Source: Comamonas testosteroni (GTDB lineage: Bacteria; Pseudomonadota; Gammaproteobacteria; Burkholderiales; Burkholderiaceae_C). Taken from it: a DNA stretch of 64,000 bases. The notes below the pieces were generated by a model. It saw nothing but the letters and a program-made list of their open reading frames with translations. It was not told the origin of the DNA and did not search any database. The first letter of the stretch is position 1. The number at the start of each line of letters is the position of its first letter. The stretch spans positions 248,001 through 312,000 of the forward strand of contig NZ_CP129672.1 of the NCBI RefSeq assembly GCF_030505195.1, read 5' to 3'. Of the stretch, positions 26,481-35,783 are shown piece by piece. The position numbers and the translations under genes were made by a program.

Positions 26481-28361
26481 TCAGAGCCCGCAAGCCTGTG
26501 CGACCTGCTCCCTGAGCCTCTCGGTCGATGGTTCGCGCCCCGTCAGCGCCAGCAGCCCGCAGGCCAGCGACCCCTGCCAGTGCACATAGTCATGACCGCT
26601 GCTGTGCACACGCTGCACGACCTTGTTGCCCTTGGCGCGCAGCACATCGCCCAGCTCCTGGCTGGTTTCGCGTATGCCTGCCTGCCCGCCACGAGTTCCC
26701 TCGTAAATGCCGGCATCCAGGTAAAAGCGTATCGGCAGCTGCGGCGATTGCTGATACTGGCGGGCCAGCCAGTTGGGCGACTCGCCCTTGGGAGCCCACC
26801 AGTAGGAGCCCGAAAGACTGAGCACATTGCCAAACCACTGCGGATAGCGCAGCGCCACATAGCTTGAAGCCAGGCCGCCATAGCTCGATCCTGCAATCAC
26901 CGTGCGCTCAGGTCCGGCCGCTATGCCCTGTGCCTTGAGCCAGGGCATGAGTTGCCGGCCCATGAAATCGGCAAACACCGGGTTGGGCGGCAGCTCGCGG
27001 CTGCGCGCGTCGCCTGCGCCATTGGCCACCAGCACGACGGCCGTTGCAGGCAGCAGGCCGTCGGCCATCAGGTTGTCGATGATGGCGGGCGTGGGAACCT
27101 GGCGCAGATAGGCCTGGGCGTCGAACAGCACCAGCAGGGAACGCCCAGCCGCATCGGCCTGCTGCCAGCCCTGCGGCTTGTAGATCCAGATGTCGCGCCC
27201 GTTGCCCAGCGCCTGGCTGCCCAGCCAGTGACGCTGCAACTGGCCAGTTGCCACGCTGGCGCGGGACTGGCTCCAGGGTTGGGGCGGCGCCTTGGCCAGT
27301 GTCAGCACGGAGCGCCCGTCGTAGCGATCCTGCACCGCGTGCAGATCCGCAGACCGCCCCCAGCTGTGGCGATTGAGCGGATCGCGCTGCAGGGTGGACA
27401 GAATGGCTCGGCGCTGAATCATGGCGTCGGCAGAGACCGCAGGCACATCGGGCGCAAAACCATAGCTGAGCCGTGCATCCCTGGGCATGACAAAGCTGGC
27501 CCACCAGACATCGCTGCTTCCGAGGCGCTGCAGCGGCTCATGATTGCCCGAGGGGCTGCCGAACAGCCGCACGGACTGCCCGGCGCCGCGCCAGACAAAG
27601 CTCACCAGCTGGTGCTCCGCATCCCAGGGCTCGATCAGCGGTGTGCCCTGGCGTTCCATTTCCTGCCAGAAGCCGCGGCTGTCGCCGCCCTGCGCCAGCC
27701 GCACCTGCAAGGCCTTGAGCCTGGGGCTGCGCAGCGGCTGTGGTTCGATCTCTGCCGCAGGCGCATGGCCTGCCGCCAACGGCACCAGCACCTGGGTGAT
27801 CGTCAGCTCGTAGGCGCCAGGGCTGGGCGCAGCATAGGTCGGAGCATCGCTGTGCCCGTCCTGCACCACCGGCATGCCGCCTGCTGCCGACGCATAGGGC
27901 TGGACCTTATCGGCGCGCAGCACCAGACGCTCCTTCACGCTGCCTCGGCTTTGCCAGGTGAATGCATGATCGACACCTGCGCCCTGGCTCAGCCGCCGCA
28001 GATGGCGCCCGTCAGGCGTTTGCACATCCAGCACCACGCCCAGCGCCTGCAGATTGCCGCGCACCACGGCACCGGCCGGTGCCTGCAGCTGCAGGCTCAG
28101 CACCTGTCCCGGCGCGAGCCTGCCGGACAGCGGCTCCCGCACCGAAAGCAAAGAGGCCGCCTTGGCCGCGCTCTGAGCGGTGTCGGCAGGCAAGGGAGGG
28201 GCCGCACCGGCCGGGCCGCCGATAGCGACGCTGGCGACGCTGGCTGCGGCCAGCAGACCTGGAACAAGCCAGCAACGCAGTCCTTTGCCCGACGGCCCGT
28301 GGCCCGTCACCTGGATTGGCAATGGCAATGGCAATGGCAACCCTCGATGATTTTCATGCAT
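26481..28361 (-). CDS. Exported enterochelin-esterase-like siderophore hydrolase (Fes/IroE type)
   Basis: 626 residues with an N-terminal signal segment (VPGLLAAASVASVAIGG), an N-terminal beta domain like that of Fes (DVWWASFVMPRDARLSYGF) and a C-terminal esterase-D-like domain. The nucleophile elbow AGSSYGGLAS lies near residue 489, DAGIYEG later, and the histidine region SGHDYVHWQ near residue 587. Fes hydrolyses cyclic tricatechol siderophores; the signal suggests periplasmic action. ATG 28361 has GGAGGA eight bases upstream and lies 16 bases after the receptor stop, so the two form a unit. A four-copy GGCAAT hexamer near the N-terminus encodes LPLPLPLP. Confidence 0.85.
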   Translation of the reverse strand: MHENHRGLPLPLPLPIQVTGHGPSGKGLRCWLVPGLLAAASVASVAIGGPAGAAPPLPADTAQSAAKAASLLSVREPLSGRLAPGQVLSLQLQAPAGAVVRGNLQALGVVLDVQTPDGRHLRRLSQGAGVDHAFTWQSRGSVKERLVLRADKVQPYASAAGGMPVVQDGHSDAPTYAAPSPGAYELTITQVLVPLAAGHAPAAEIEPQPLRSPRLKALQVRLAQGGDSRGFWQEMERQGTPLIEPWDAEHQLVSFVWRGAGQSVRLFGSPSGNHEPLQRLGSSDVWWASFVMPRDARLSYGFAPDVPAVSADAMIQRRAILSTLQRDPLNRHSWGRSADLHAVQDRYDGRSVLTLAKAPPQPWSQSRASVATGQLQRHWLGSQALGNGRDIWIYKPQGWQQADAAGRSLLVLFDAQAYLRQVPTPAIIDNLMADGLLPATAVVLVANGAGDARSRELPPNPVFADFMGRQLMPWLKAQGIAAGPERTVIAGSSYGGLASSYVALRYPQWFGNVLSLSGSYWWAPKGESPNWLARQYQQSPQLPIRFYLDAGIYEGTRGGQAGIRETSQELGDVLRAKGNKVVQRVHSSGHDYVHWQGSLACGLLALTGREPSTERLREQVAQACGL

Positions 28362-28377
28362 TGATGCGTCCTCCGCC

Positions 28378-30615
28378 TCAGAAGTCCACCGCAGCGCTGA
28401 TGCGCACTGTGCGCGGTGCACCCACGGTCAGGAAGTTGTCGGCAAAGGCTCCAGCCCAGTAGTTGCGACCAAAGACGTTGTCCACCGTACCGCGCAAGAC
28501 CACCTTCTTGTCGGCAACGCGCGTGGTGTAGCGGGCGCCGACATCAAAGCGCGTCCAGCTCGGTGCACGCAAGGTGTTGGCCGAGTTGACCCACTGCTTG
28601 CCCGTGTGCACCAGGCGTGCGTTCAGCGCCAGACCGGCCACACCCGGCACATCCCAGTCTGCCGCCAGATTGGCAGCCCAGCGCGCCGCGCCGAATGCAT
28701 CATGGCCGTCGCTGGAGCCGCCCTGGGTGCTGGTCAGCTTGGGCTGCAGGTACGTGATGCCGCCCAGCACGCGCAAACTGGAGCTCACGGCACCAAAGGT
28801 ATTCCACTCCACACCGCGATTGCGCTGCTCGCCATTGAGCTTGAGGGTATTGGCAGCGGTATCGATGGTGGTCGAAGGCTTTTCGATCTGGAACAGCGAC
28901 AGCGTATTCGTCCAGCCTGCGCGGCGCCACTTCACGCCCGCCTCCATCTGCTTGGATTTGTAGGGCGCGAATGTCTCGCCTGCATTGGCATAGGTGGAGC
29001 CGACCTCAAGGCCGGGGCTCAGCCCCTCGATGTAATTGGCGTAGAAGGACAGATCCTCGCCCCAGGGCTTGGCCACCAGGCCCAGCATGGGAGTGACGGC
29101 GCTCTCGTCGTAGCCCTTCATCTTCTGATTCACGCGCTGGTGGCGCGCGCCCAGTGTCAGCTGCAGCCTGTCCTGCAGCAGGCTCAGGGTATCGGCCACG
29201 GCAAGGCTGCGAATCACATTGTCGTTTTCCTGGCGCACGGCATTGCGCGGTCCGGCCAGAACCGGCAGCACCGGATCGTAGATATTGGTGGTGTAGCTGC
29301 TGCTGACCACAATGGGCAGAGCGCGCCCGCTTTGCTGCTGCAGCTCGTTGAACGAGAACACCAGCTGATGGCCCACATCGCCGGTCTTGAAGCGCCCGCG
29401 CAAACCCGCGTCCAGCGCCGTGCTGTTGGTATAGCCCTGCAGGTTATAGGTCTGCCCCACGGCAGAGCCGTCGCCCACGGCATTGAGCACCACGCGTGTG
29501 CCCGTGGGCTGGCCTGCATAGTCATGCCAGGCCTTGCCCAGGCTGCCGTAGAGCTGCCAGCTGTCGCTCAGCTCGAAACTGCCGCGCAGCGCCACCGACT
29601 TGTTCTCCACTTCGGTGTTGACGCCGCGAAACAGATTGTTGCTGGCGTCGGGCGCGCCGATCAGATTCTTCATCTTGCCAAAGCTCACCATCACCGGGCT
29701 GCCGTTGTCCAGGTTCACCTTGTAATGATAGGCATCCAGCCCCAGCGTGAAGCGATCGCCCTGATAGTCCAGCGCCACGGCGCCCAGGCGGCGGCGGCGC
29801 TTCTGATCGTCGACCTCGGTTTCCCCGCTGGACAGCGCGCCGTTCACGCGTATTCCCAGGCGGCGCTCGGGGCCGAAGCGCCGCGACACATCCACATGCT
29901 CCTGCAACTGCGAACCCGAGGTGAAAGTGGTGGTCAGCCGCGTCAGATCCCCGGCCAGCGGCTTCTTGCTGACCACATTCACCACGCCGCCCACCGCTCC
30001 ATTGGGAGCCATGCCGCCAAGCAGCGCCCCCGGGCCCTTGAGCAGTTCCACGCGCTCGATCATCTCGGTCGGCACATGGCTGTCGGGTGCCAGTCCGTAC
30101 AGGCCGTTGAAAGCCACTTCGCTGGCGTTGACGTCGAAGCCGCGAATCACATAGTTCTCGTTGACATGGCCGGTATTGGTGGTGAAACGCACCGAGGAGT
30201 CGTTTTCCAGCACGGCAGCCAGCGTGGCCGCATTCTGGTCGCGGATCAGCTCTTCGGAGTAGGCAGTGATGTTGAAAGCAGCATCCATCACATCCACATT
30301 GCCCAGCAGCCCCAGCGCCGCCCCTTTGGCGACCTGGGCGCCAGGAGCAAGCGCAGGCAAAGCGCTGCCGTCCTGCTTGCCGGACACGGTGACTTCGCTC
30401 AGGCGTTTTTCCTGCGGGTCCGTCGTCTGGGACTTCACCTGGGACTGCGCCTGGGCACCGGCACTCAAAACGACCAACACCGCCAGCCCCACGGCTGAGC
30501 GGGGGCTGCAGCACGCCGCAGAAGACAGCCAATGCGCGAATGGAGCGAGCCGCGTGGAGGCGAGCGCTGAAGCCGACGGCGCCTTGCCTGCGCCGCCACG
30601 AACTGGGGTTGCCAT
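28378..30615 (-). CDS. TonB-dependent siderophore receptor
   Basis: 745 residues: signal peptide ending AGAQAQS, a TonB-box-like LSEVTVSG, a plug domain (LAAVLENDSSVRFTTN; VIRGFDVNASEVAFNGLYGL; MIERVELLKGPGALLGG) and a beta-barrel that ends in aromatic F (VRISAAVDF). The layout matches ferri-catecholate/FhuE-like receptors. A GAGG ribosome binding site precedes ATG 30615, and a Fur-box-like palindrome lies 60 bases upstream. Together with the exported Fes-like enzyme directly downstream this suggests uptake of a tricatechol siderophore, possibly made by other organisms; no synthesis genes are in view. Confidence 0.92.
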   Translation of the reverse strand: MATPVRGGAGKAPSASALASTRLAPFAHWLSSAACCSPRSAVGLAVLVVLSAGAQAQSQVKSQTTDPQEKRLSEVTVSGKQDGSALPALAPGAQVAKGAALGLLGNVDVMDAAFNITAYSEELIRDQNAATLAAVLENDSSVRFTTNTGHVNENYVIRGFDVNASEVAFNGLYGLAPDSHVPTEMIERVELLKGPGALLGGMAPNGAVGGVVNVVSKKPLAGDLTRLTTTFTSGSQLQEHVDVSRRFGPERRLGIRVNGALSSGETEVDDQKRRRRLGAVALDYQGDRFTLGLDAYHYKVNLDNGSPVMVSFGKMKNLIGAPDASNNLFRGVNTEVENKSVALRGSFELSDSWQLYGSLGKAWHDYAGQPTGTRVVLNAVGDGSAVGQTYNLQGYTNSTALDAGLRGRFKTGDVGHQLVFSFNELQQQSGRALPIVVSSSYTTNIYDPVLPVLAGPRNAVRQENDNVIRSLAVADTLSLLQDRLQLTLGARHQRVNQKMKGYDESAVTPMLGLVAKPWGEDLSFYANYIEGLSPGLEVGSTYANAGETFAPYKSKQMEAGVKWRRAGWTNTLSLFQIEKPSTTIDTAANTLKLNGEQRNRGVEWNTFGAVSSSLRVLGGITYLQPKLTSTQGGSSDGHDAFGAARWAANLAADWDVPGVAGLALNARLVHTGKQWVNSANTLRAPSWTRFDVGARYTTRVADKKVVLRGTVDNVFGRNYWAGAFADNFLTVGAPRTVRISAAVDF

Positions 30616-30674
30616 GTAGACCTCGTTTTCAATCGATCTCCTATGGCTAAAACGAAGTGCGTGGCTAAGGTTTG

Positions 30675-30693
30675 TTGAGAATGAATCTCAATT
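30675..30693. promoter_or_regulatory. Fur-box-like operator for the receptor/esterase pair
   Basis: TTGAGAATGAATCTCAATT, with inverted arms TTGAGA / TCTCAA and close resemblance to the Fur consensus built on GATAAT repeats. It lies in the AT-rich leader of the receptor gene at 30615, so iron would repress it. Confidence 0.7.
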
Positions 30694-30769
30694 GGTTAAA
30701 TTGTATAACACGCAAACCTTCTCAAAAAGATAGCAGCAAGCGATTTCCGTGCATAGCGCCAAGCCGTTT

Positions 30770-32050
30770 TCAGGGCTGTCCCCGAACGGGATCTTCCGCC
30801 TCGCAGTCCTGCTCGGCGTTCTCGCTCATCAGCACACGCACCACCTTGTGGGCATCGGCATCAAAGACCGCGATATCGGGGCAGTAACGGGCACCTTGGG
30901 GCGTATCGACCTTGCGGTAGCTTGCGCCATAGATCTTGAGGACCCGGGGTGGCTGTCCGGCTCTAGGCTCGGCCAGCACCTGGACCTCGTTGTGACCCAT
31001 GGTGGCGGCAGGATCGGCATCGCACCAGTCGGCAGTGGGCTCCTGCGCCAGTCTCAGATCGCTGCCGCGCTGGTACAGCCCGCTAGGCCAGCGCACATGG
31101 CCTTGCGCATAGCCCGGCACCTGATAGCAGGCCATGAGCTTGCCGCCCTTGCGCACCGGCAGCATATAGCTTGCGGCCTCCTCGACCAGCTCGGGCCCTT
31201 CGGGCTTCCAGGCGTAGATGGCCACGCCATGGCTGCAGCAGCTGGCACGCCATTCGCTGTAGATGCGCCTGGCCTTGCCATCGAAGGCGGGCGAGCTAAT
31301 GTCCTGCAGGGACTGCGGCCCCAGCACCAGCTTCTGCGTGTCCGGGTCGTAAATCCAGATGCGGTGCGCAATATTCGGCCCCGCAGGCAGAACCAGCGCC
31401 TGGGTCAGGTCCGGCCAGCCATCAAAATTCGCATCCACCCAGCGTGGCTGCACCAGCCAGCAGCTGCCTACGGCGTCGGTCGGCAGGCTTTGCTTCAGGC
31501 GTCCCTGCTCATAGACCTGAATGGCAGACACCTGCAGTTCCATCTGTTCTCCGCAGTCGGCCAGGGAGCGCAGCTTCTGATTCATCACCAGGCGCAACTC
31601 ATAATGCAGCGCATGGGGAAAATCCGGGGGCTGGCGCAGCAGATGGACCGGCCAGCGCCTTTTGCCGTCCATGGACTGCCACTGACCCTGCAGACGCGGC
31701 GGCGCCATGCCCGGCAAAGCCGCCAGCGACCAGCGGCCCGACGGCCTGGGATCGCTTACTCCCGCCATCGGCGTCTCGGTCAGCTGTCCGCTTGCCGAGC
31801 CTTCCAGATCCAGCGTGGCGCCGGGCCGATTGCAGGGTTCATAGCAATAGCTGCCGCCGACGGCACCGCCCAGCCGCCACAACTCCAGCTTGACGGCCTT
31901 GCCGGCGATCTCGCCGCGATAGCTCGCCGACCAGACCACCGCTTCATGCAAGGTGTCTGCCGTCTCGGCATGCGCCATCGAGGTAGAGCTCATGAGCGCC
32001 ATAGCGATGTTCAGGCACGCAGCCCGGCCAGTCAGGCATTTCAACGTCAT
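30770..32050 (-). CDS. Exported protein of unknown function (XAC2610-like style)
   Basis: 426 residues with a signal peptide ending in MAHAE, about ten cysteines, and a WVDANFDGWPDL motif that resembles the aspartate-rich NFDG-PDL loop of XAC2610-related and FG-GAP-like exported proteins. Strong GGAAGTGAG lies before ATG 32050. The many cysteines suggest disulfides in the periplasm. It is transcribed toward the receptor gene's leader and is not obviously part of the iron unit. XAC2610 itself is a lysozyme-inhibitor-like protein, but transferring that role is not justified here. Confidence 0.65.
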   Translation of the reverse strand: MTLKCLTGRAACLNIAMALMSSTSMAHAETADTLHEAVVWSASYRGEIAGKAVKLELWRLGGAVGGSYCYEPCNRPGATLDLEGSASGQLTETPMAGVSDPRPSGRWSLAALPGMAPPRLQGQWQSMDGKRRWPVHLLRQPPDFPHALHYELRLVMNQKLRSLADCGEQMELQVSAIQVYEQGRLKQSLPTDAVGSCWLVQPRWVDANFDGWPDLTQALVLPAGPNIAHRIWIYDPDTQKLVLGPQSLQDISSPAFDGKARRIYSEWRASCCSHGVAIYAWKPEGPELVEEAASYMLPVRKGGKLMACYQVPGYAQGHVRWPSGLYQRGSDLRLAQEPTADWCDADPAATMGHNEVQVLAEPRAGQPPRVLKIYGASYRKVDTPQGARYCPDIAVFDADAHKVVRVLMSENAEQDCEAEDPVRGQP

Positions 32051-32185
32051 ATCTCACTTCCATTCACTTCGATAACCAGGCTCGTATCCGCATCATGCCC
32101 GCAGCAGACCTTTTAATGTGCGGCCAATATGAATGCTGCAAGATGTGACAAATCTGCGCACAAGCATGGACAGCCGAAGCGATTT

Positions 32186-33379
32186 ATGCAAACAGACAAC
32201 AACACACAACAAAGCCGCAATATGGGCCTGCTGGTCGCAGCCCAGTCCCTGGGGGGAGCCTCTCCGCCCATCATCATCTCACTGGGCGGCCTGGTCGGGC
32301 AGCAGCTGTCGTCCAACCCTACGGCGTCCACCTTGCCGGTCAGCATCTACCAGCTCGGGCTGGCGCTGTCCACCCTGCCAGCCGCCTGGATCATGAACCG
32401 CATGGGCCGCCGCGCGGCCTATGTGCTGGGTGCCATTTTGGGCGTGATCTCCGGCGTGGTCGCCGCGCAAGGCATTGCGCACAGCGACTTCGTCACTTTC
32501 TGCATCGGCACGGCGCTGGCCGGCTTTTATGCGGCCTGCGTGCAGAGCTACCGCTTCGCCGCCACCGATATGGTGAGCGAGCCCGCGCAACAGGCCAAGG
32601 CCATTTCGCGCGTGATGATCGGCGGCCTGATTGCCGCCATCATCGGCCCGCAGGTGGTGATCTGGACGCGCGACGCCCTGCCTGCCACCCCGTTTGCCGG
32701 CAGCTTCTACAGCCAGGCGGCGCTGGCCTTGCTGGCCCTGCCTCTGCTCATGGGCCTGCGTCTGCCGCCGCCTCAGAGCAAAAAGGCCGTGGCTGACGAC
32801 GCCAGGCCGCTGGGCGAAATTGCCCGCACGCCCCAGTTCGTCGTGGCCTGCGCGGCCGGTGTGGTCAGCTACGGACTGATGGCGTTTTTGATGACCGCTG
32901 CACCCATGGCCATGGTGGGCTGCGGCCACAGCGTGGGCGAAGCCGCCATGGGCATCCAATGGCATGTGCTGGCCATGTTCGTGCCCAGCTTTTTTACCGG
33001 CAAGCTGATTGCGCGTTATGGCAAGCGGCCCGTGACCGCTCTGGGCCTGCTGATGATAGGCGCGGCCGGCGTGCTGGCCTTGATGGGCCTGGATATCTTC
33101 CACTTCTGGGGCTCGCTGATTTTGCTGGGCGTGGGCTGGAACTTCGGCTTCATCGGTGCCACGGCGCTGCTGACCGAGTGTTACCGCCCTTCGGAGCGCG
33201 CCAAGGTGCAGGCACTCAATGACTTCCTGGTCTTCGGCACGGTGGCCGTGGCCTCGTTCGGATCGGGCCAGCTGCTGCACAGCGCTGGCTGGAACGGCAT
33301 CAATATCGGCATGCTGCCGCTGGTGGCCGTCGTGCTGGTGCTGCTGGGCCTGCACAGCCAGCGCAGGGCAAACGCCTGA
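32186..33379 (+). CDS. MFS transporter
   Basis: 397 residues with about twelve hydrophobic segments and the major-facilitator loop motif in short form (MNRMGRRAAYVLG, after TM2; KLIARYGKRPVTALGLL, after TM8). An N-terminal Asn/Gln-rich stretch precedes TM1. ATG 32186 is used; the ribosome binding site is weak. It diverges from the exported-protein gene by about 135 bp. The subgroup (YfcJ-like/unknown) gives no substrate. Confidence 0.85.
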   Translation: MQTDNNTQQSRNMGLLVAAQSLGGASPPIIISLGGLVGQQLSSNPTASTLPVSIYQLGLALSTLPAAWIMNRMGRRAAYVLGAILGVISGVVAAQGIAHSDFVTFCIGTALAGFYAACVQSYRFAATDMVSEPAQQAKAISRVMIGGLIAAIIGPQVVIWTRDALPATPFAGSFYSQAALALLALPLLMGLRLPPPQSKKAVADDARPLGEIARTPQFVVACAAGVVSYGLMAFLMTAAPMAMVGCGHSVGEAAMGIQWHVLAMFVPSFFTGKLIARYGKRPVTALGLLMIGAAGVLALMGLDIFHFWGSLILLGVGWNFGFIGATALLTECYRPSERAKVQALNDFLVFGTVAVASFGSGQLLHSAGWNGINIGMLPLVAVVLVLLGLHSQRRANA

Positions 33380-33425
33380 AGCTGCGCTGGCGGCCTGAAG
33401 CTGCAACGGTGTTTTCCGCCTCCAG

Positions 33426-33461
33426 ACAGCTATCAAGACAGTCATCAAAACAGCTTTCAAA
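33426..33461. repeat. 12-bp tandem repeat, three copies
   Basis: Units ACAGCTATCAAG, ACAGTCATCAAA and ACAGCTTTCAAA follow one another just after the MFS gene. Function unknown. Confidence 0.65.
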
Positions 33462-33539
33462 ACAGTAGCATGTATCGCATTACAGGCAATGGAATAGAGT
33501 TACTTTCACCTTGAAATCCATTCAGAAAAAGCGCTAAAA

Positions 33540-33556
33540 GCTATATTTTATATAGC
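33540..33556. repeat. AT-rich palindrome after MFS gene
   Basis: GCTATAT, TTT, ATATAGC: perfect 7-bp arms. It may be a weak terminator or part of a family-specific interspersed repeat (an AAGCGCT precedes it). Confidence 0.45.
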
Positions 33557-34282
33557 ATCACCACCCTGTGAATGCACCGAGCGGGTGTGGACTGAAGACC
33601 GGATCAACGCTCGCAGCAAACCGTCGTCAGTACCGCTGCCAGCAGGCCAGGAGGAAAAATGCCGGCCTCCTGCCGGGCAGCAGCTTGCCCAGGACTACCC
33701 CGGCCTCATCCCTAAAAGCGGCTACTCAGTCCCACGACGGCCTTGCCCCCGAGCCGTGATGCCGACGCCCGGGCCTGCCCCGCCATGCAGCAGCGGGCAC
33801 TTCAGGTGGCGGAACATGGGTAACGCCCACAGCACATTTCAGCACCTACCAGGCTCCAACGGGCTCCAACGGGCCCGGCCTTTCTTCAAGCCGTGTCAGC
33901 GTCTCTGCCGCCTCCCCGGCTGCCGTGCGCGCGGGCGCCAGGCAAGGCCTTGCGAGCGCCCTCCGTAGCCGGCTCCGACTGTGGGCCGATCTGCGTCAGC
34001 AAGCGTATGAGACCACTGCTTACGCAACCTACAACGGCGTCACATTTGCACCTCATGCAGATTAGAAAAAATCTTACGAGATCAGATATTGATAAGCGAT
34101 TTCTATAGGAATAGTATTTCTACAAAATTAAACAAAATAATGAAGTTGATAGAAAAATTGTATTTAGTCACACATCGCCCGAATCCTGCAGACATCAGTC
34201 AGATGAGCTGAACGCAGCGAACAGCCAGCGTCAACTCTGAGGCCCAAACAGGATTCGCTGAACACAGGACTGGAGTTTGACC

Positions 34283-34873
34283 ATGACCTCTTCCGAACTC
34301 AGCGCAGCATCCGAGTTGATGGCCGGCCTGTTCACCGAGCCGCGCTCGCTGATGCTGCTGCTGCTCCTGCTGGCTGCCAGCATCAGCGATCTGCGCACAC
34401 GGCGCATCCCCAATCGCCTGACTTTTGGTGGCATCACCCTGGCCCTGCTCTATGGCCTGCTGGCCCACCACCCCCATAGCGGCGGCTTTTTCTGGGCGCT
34501 GGGCGGCATGGCGCTGGGTCTGGCCATGATGCTGCCGCTGTATCTGGTGCATGCCATGGGCGGCGGCGACGTCAAGCTGATGGCCATGGTCGGCAGCTTT
34601 ATCGGACCCGAAGCCACCTGGCAGGCCGTGATCTTTATCTTCATCACCGGCGGTGTGGCTGCCATCAGCTACGCACTCTGGCACCGCATGGCCGGCAAGC
34701 TGCTGCGCAACTCTGCCGAGGCCGTCCAGTTGCTCTACATCAATGTCGCGGCAGGGATCGCTCCCGATGCCCGCTCCAGCTCGGCGCATTCGGTAGGCAA
34801 GCTGCCTTACGGCGTCAGCATCGCCCTGGGAACCCTGGCGTTCCTGGTCGCTCGGCAGTTCACCTGGGTCTAG
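34283..34873 (+). CDS. tadV: Type IV prepilin peptidase of Tad locus (TadV/CpaA)
   Basis: 196 residues with about five membrane segments. The two catalytic aspartates of the A24 aspartic peptidases appear in SDLRTRRIPN and in HAMGGGDVKLM (GxGD motif). It would cut the leader from the Flp prepilins and the TadE-like pseudopilins encoded downstream. ATG 34283 has a GGAG eleven bases upstream. It is the first gene of the Tad cluster, 32 bases before cpaB. Confidence 0.9.
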   Translation: MTSSELSAASELMAGLFTEPRSLMLLLLLLAASISDLRTRRIPNRLTFGGITLALLYGLLAHHPHSGGFFWALGGMALGLAMMLPLYLVHAMGGGDVKLMAMVGSFIGPEATWQAVIFIFITGGVAAISYALWHRMAGKLLRNSAEAVQLLYINVAAGIAPDARSSSAHSVGKLPYGVSIALGTLAFLVARQFTWV

Positions 34874-34905
34874 TCACTTACATCACGGCATAGCGGGAGC
34901 CTCCC

Positions 34906-35751
34906 ATGAAAAACCTCAAAGCTTTGGGTCTGTTTGTCCTCGCCGTACTGGCCAGTCTGGCGGCCGCAGTCTACGCCGCCAACTGGGTCGCCCAGCGCGG
35001 CAGCCTGGACGCCGACAAGGTGGTCGTTGCTGCCACCGACATTCCGCTGGGCGGCAAGATTTTGCCGAACATGCTCAACACCGTCGACTGGCCGCGGGGC
35101 TCCATACCAGACGGCTCTTTCCATGACATGCAGCAGCTGCAGGACCGAGTGGTCAAGGTCGGCGTGCTGCGCGGCGAGGCCGTGCTCGAAGGCAAGCTGG
35201 CACCGGTCGGCACCAAGGGCGGACTGGCAGCCGTCATCGCTCCGGGCAAGCGGGCCATGACGGTGCGCGTCAACGATGTGGTCGGTGTAGCGGGCTTCGC
35301 CCTGCCCGGCAACTACGTGGATGTGGTGGTCAATGCCCAGCAGGAGCAGGCCGGCAAGATGGAGGATTCGCGCCAGATCAGCAAGACCGTACTTGAAAAC
35401 GTGCTGGTCCTGGCCGTGGCCCAGGAAGCCGACCGCGACGAAACCAAGCCCAAGGTGGTGAGCGCCGTCACCCTCGAGCTGAGCCCCGGTGATGCCGAAA
35501 AGCTCGATCTCGCACGCAGCGTCGGCAATCTTTCACTGGTGCTGCGCAACCAGATCGACAAGGATCCGACCAGCACCGTCGGCATCACCAAGCACCAGCT
35601 GTTTGGAACACCTGAGCCTGTGCCTGCCCCCGTCAAGGTCGCAGCACCCGCCAAACCCGTGATGCAGCGAGCCAGGCCCGCACCCCAGGCTTCGACAGCC
35701 ACCTGTGTCGAAGTGATCCAGGGCGGCGCTCGAACTCTCAACTGCTTCTGA
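34906..35751 (+). CDS. cpaB: Flp pilus assembly protein CpaB/RcpC
   Basis: 281 residues: an N-terminal membrane/signal helix (FVLAVLASLAAAVYAANWV), a SAF-like domain (VVVAATDIPLGGKIL), then PGKRAMTVRVNDVVGVAGFALPG-type sequence of the RcpC/CpaB family and a proline-rich C-terminus with a cysteine pair. CpaB is a periplasmic partner of the secretin. It is followed 32 bases later by the secretin gene. Confidence 0.9.
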   Translation: MKNLKALGLFVLAVLASLAAAVYAANWVAQRGSLDADKVVVAATDIPLGGKILPNMLNTVDWPRGSIPDGSFHDMQQLQDRVVKVGVLRGEAVLEGKLAPVGTKGGLAAVIAPGKRAMTVRVNDVVGVAGFALPGNYVDVVVNAQQEQAGKMEDSRQISKTVLENVLVLAVAQEADRDETKPKVVSAVTLELSPGDAEKLDLARSVGNLSLVLRNQIDKDPTSTVGITKHQLFGTPEPVPAPVKVAAPAKPVMQRARPAPQASTATCVEVIQGGARTLNCF

Positions 35752-35783
35752 TCTTCTACCGTAACCACTCAGAGAGGTCGGCC

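Larger units (their letters stand above)
33380..34282. other. 900-bp region without genes, upstream of the Tad locus
   Basis: Three parts. 33411-33560 is AT-richer with a 12-bp tandem repeat and a small palindrome. 33561-34020 is GC-rich with overlapping short frames that look random, plus direct repeats such as GGCTCCAACG twice near 33852. 34060-34200 is strongly AT-rich and probably holds the Tad promoter. I checked for riboswitch and RNase P signatures and found none. Confidence 0.5.

Noticed and set aside
28606..30498. A 630-codon plus-strand frame
   Set aside because: It is antisense to the siderophore receptor and shows shadow-type composition.
33575..33600. Cobalamin-riboswitch-like string (GACTGAAGACCGG)
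   Set aside because: It resembles the B12 box only locally. The other conserved parts are missing upstream and no B12 gene follows.
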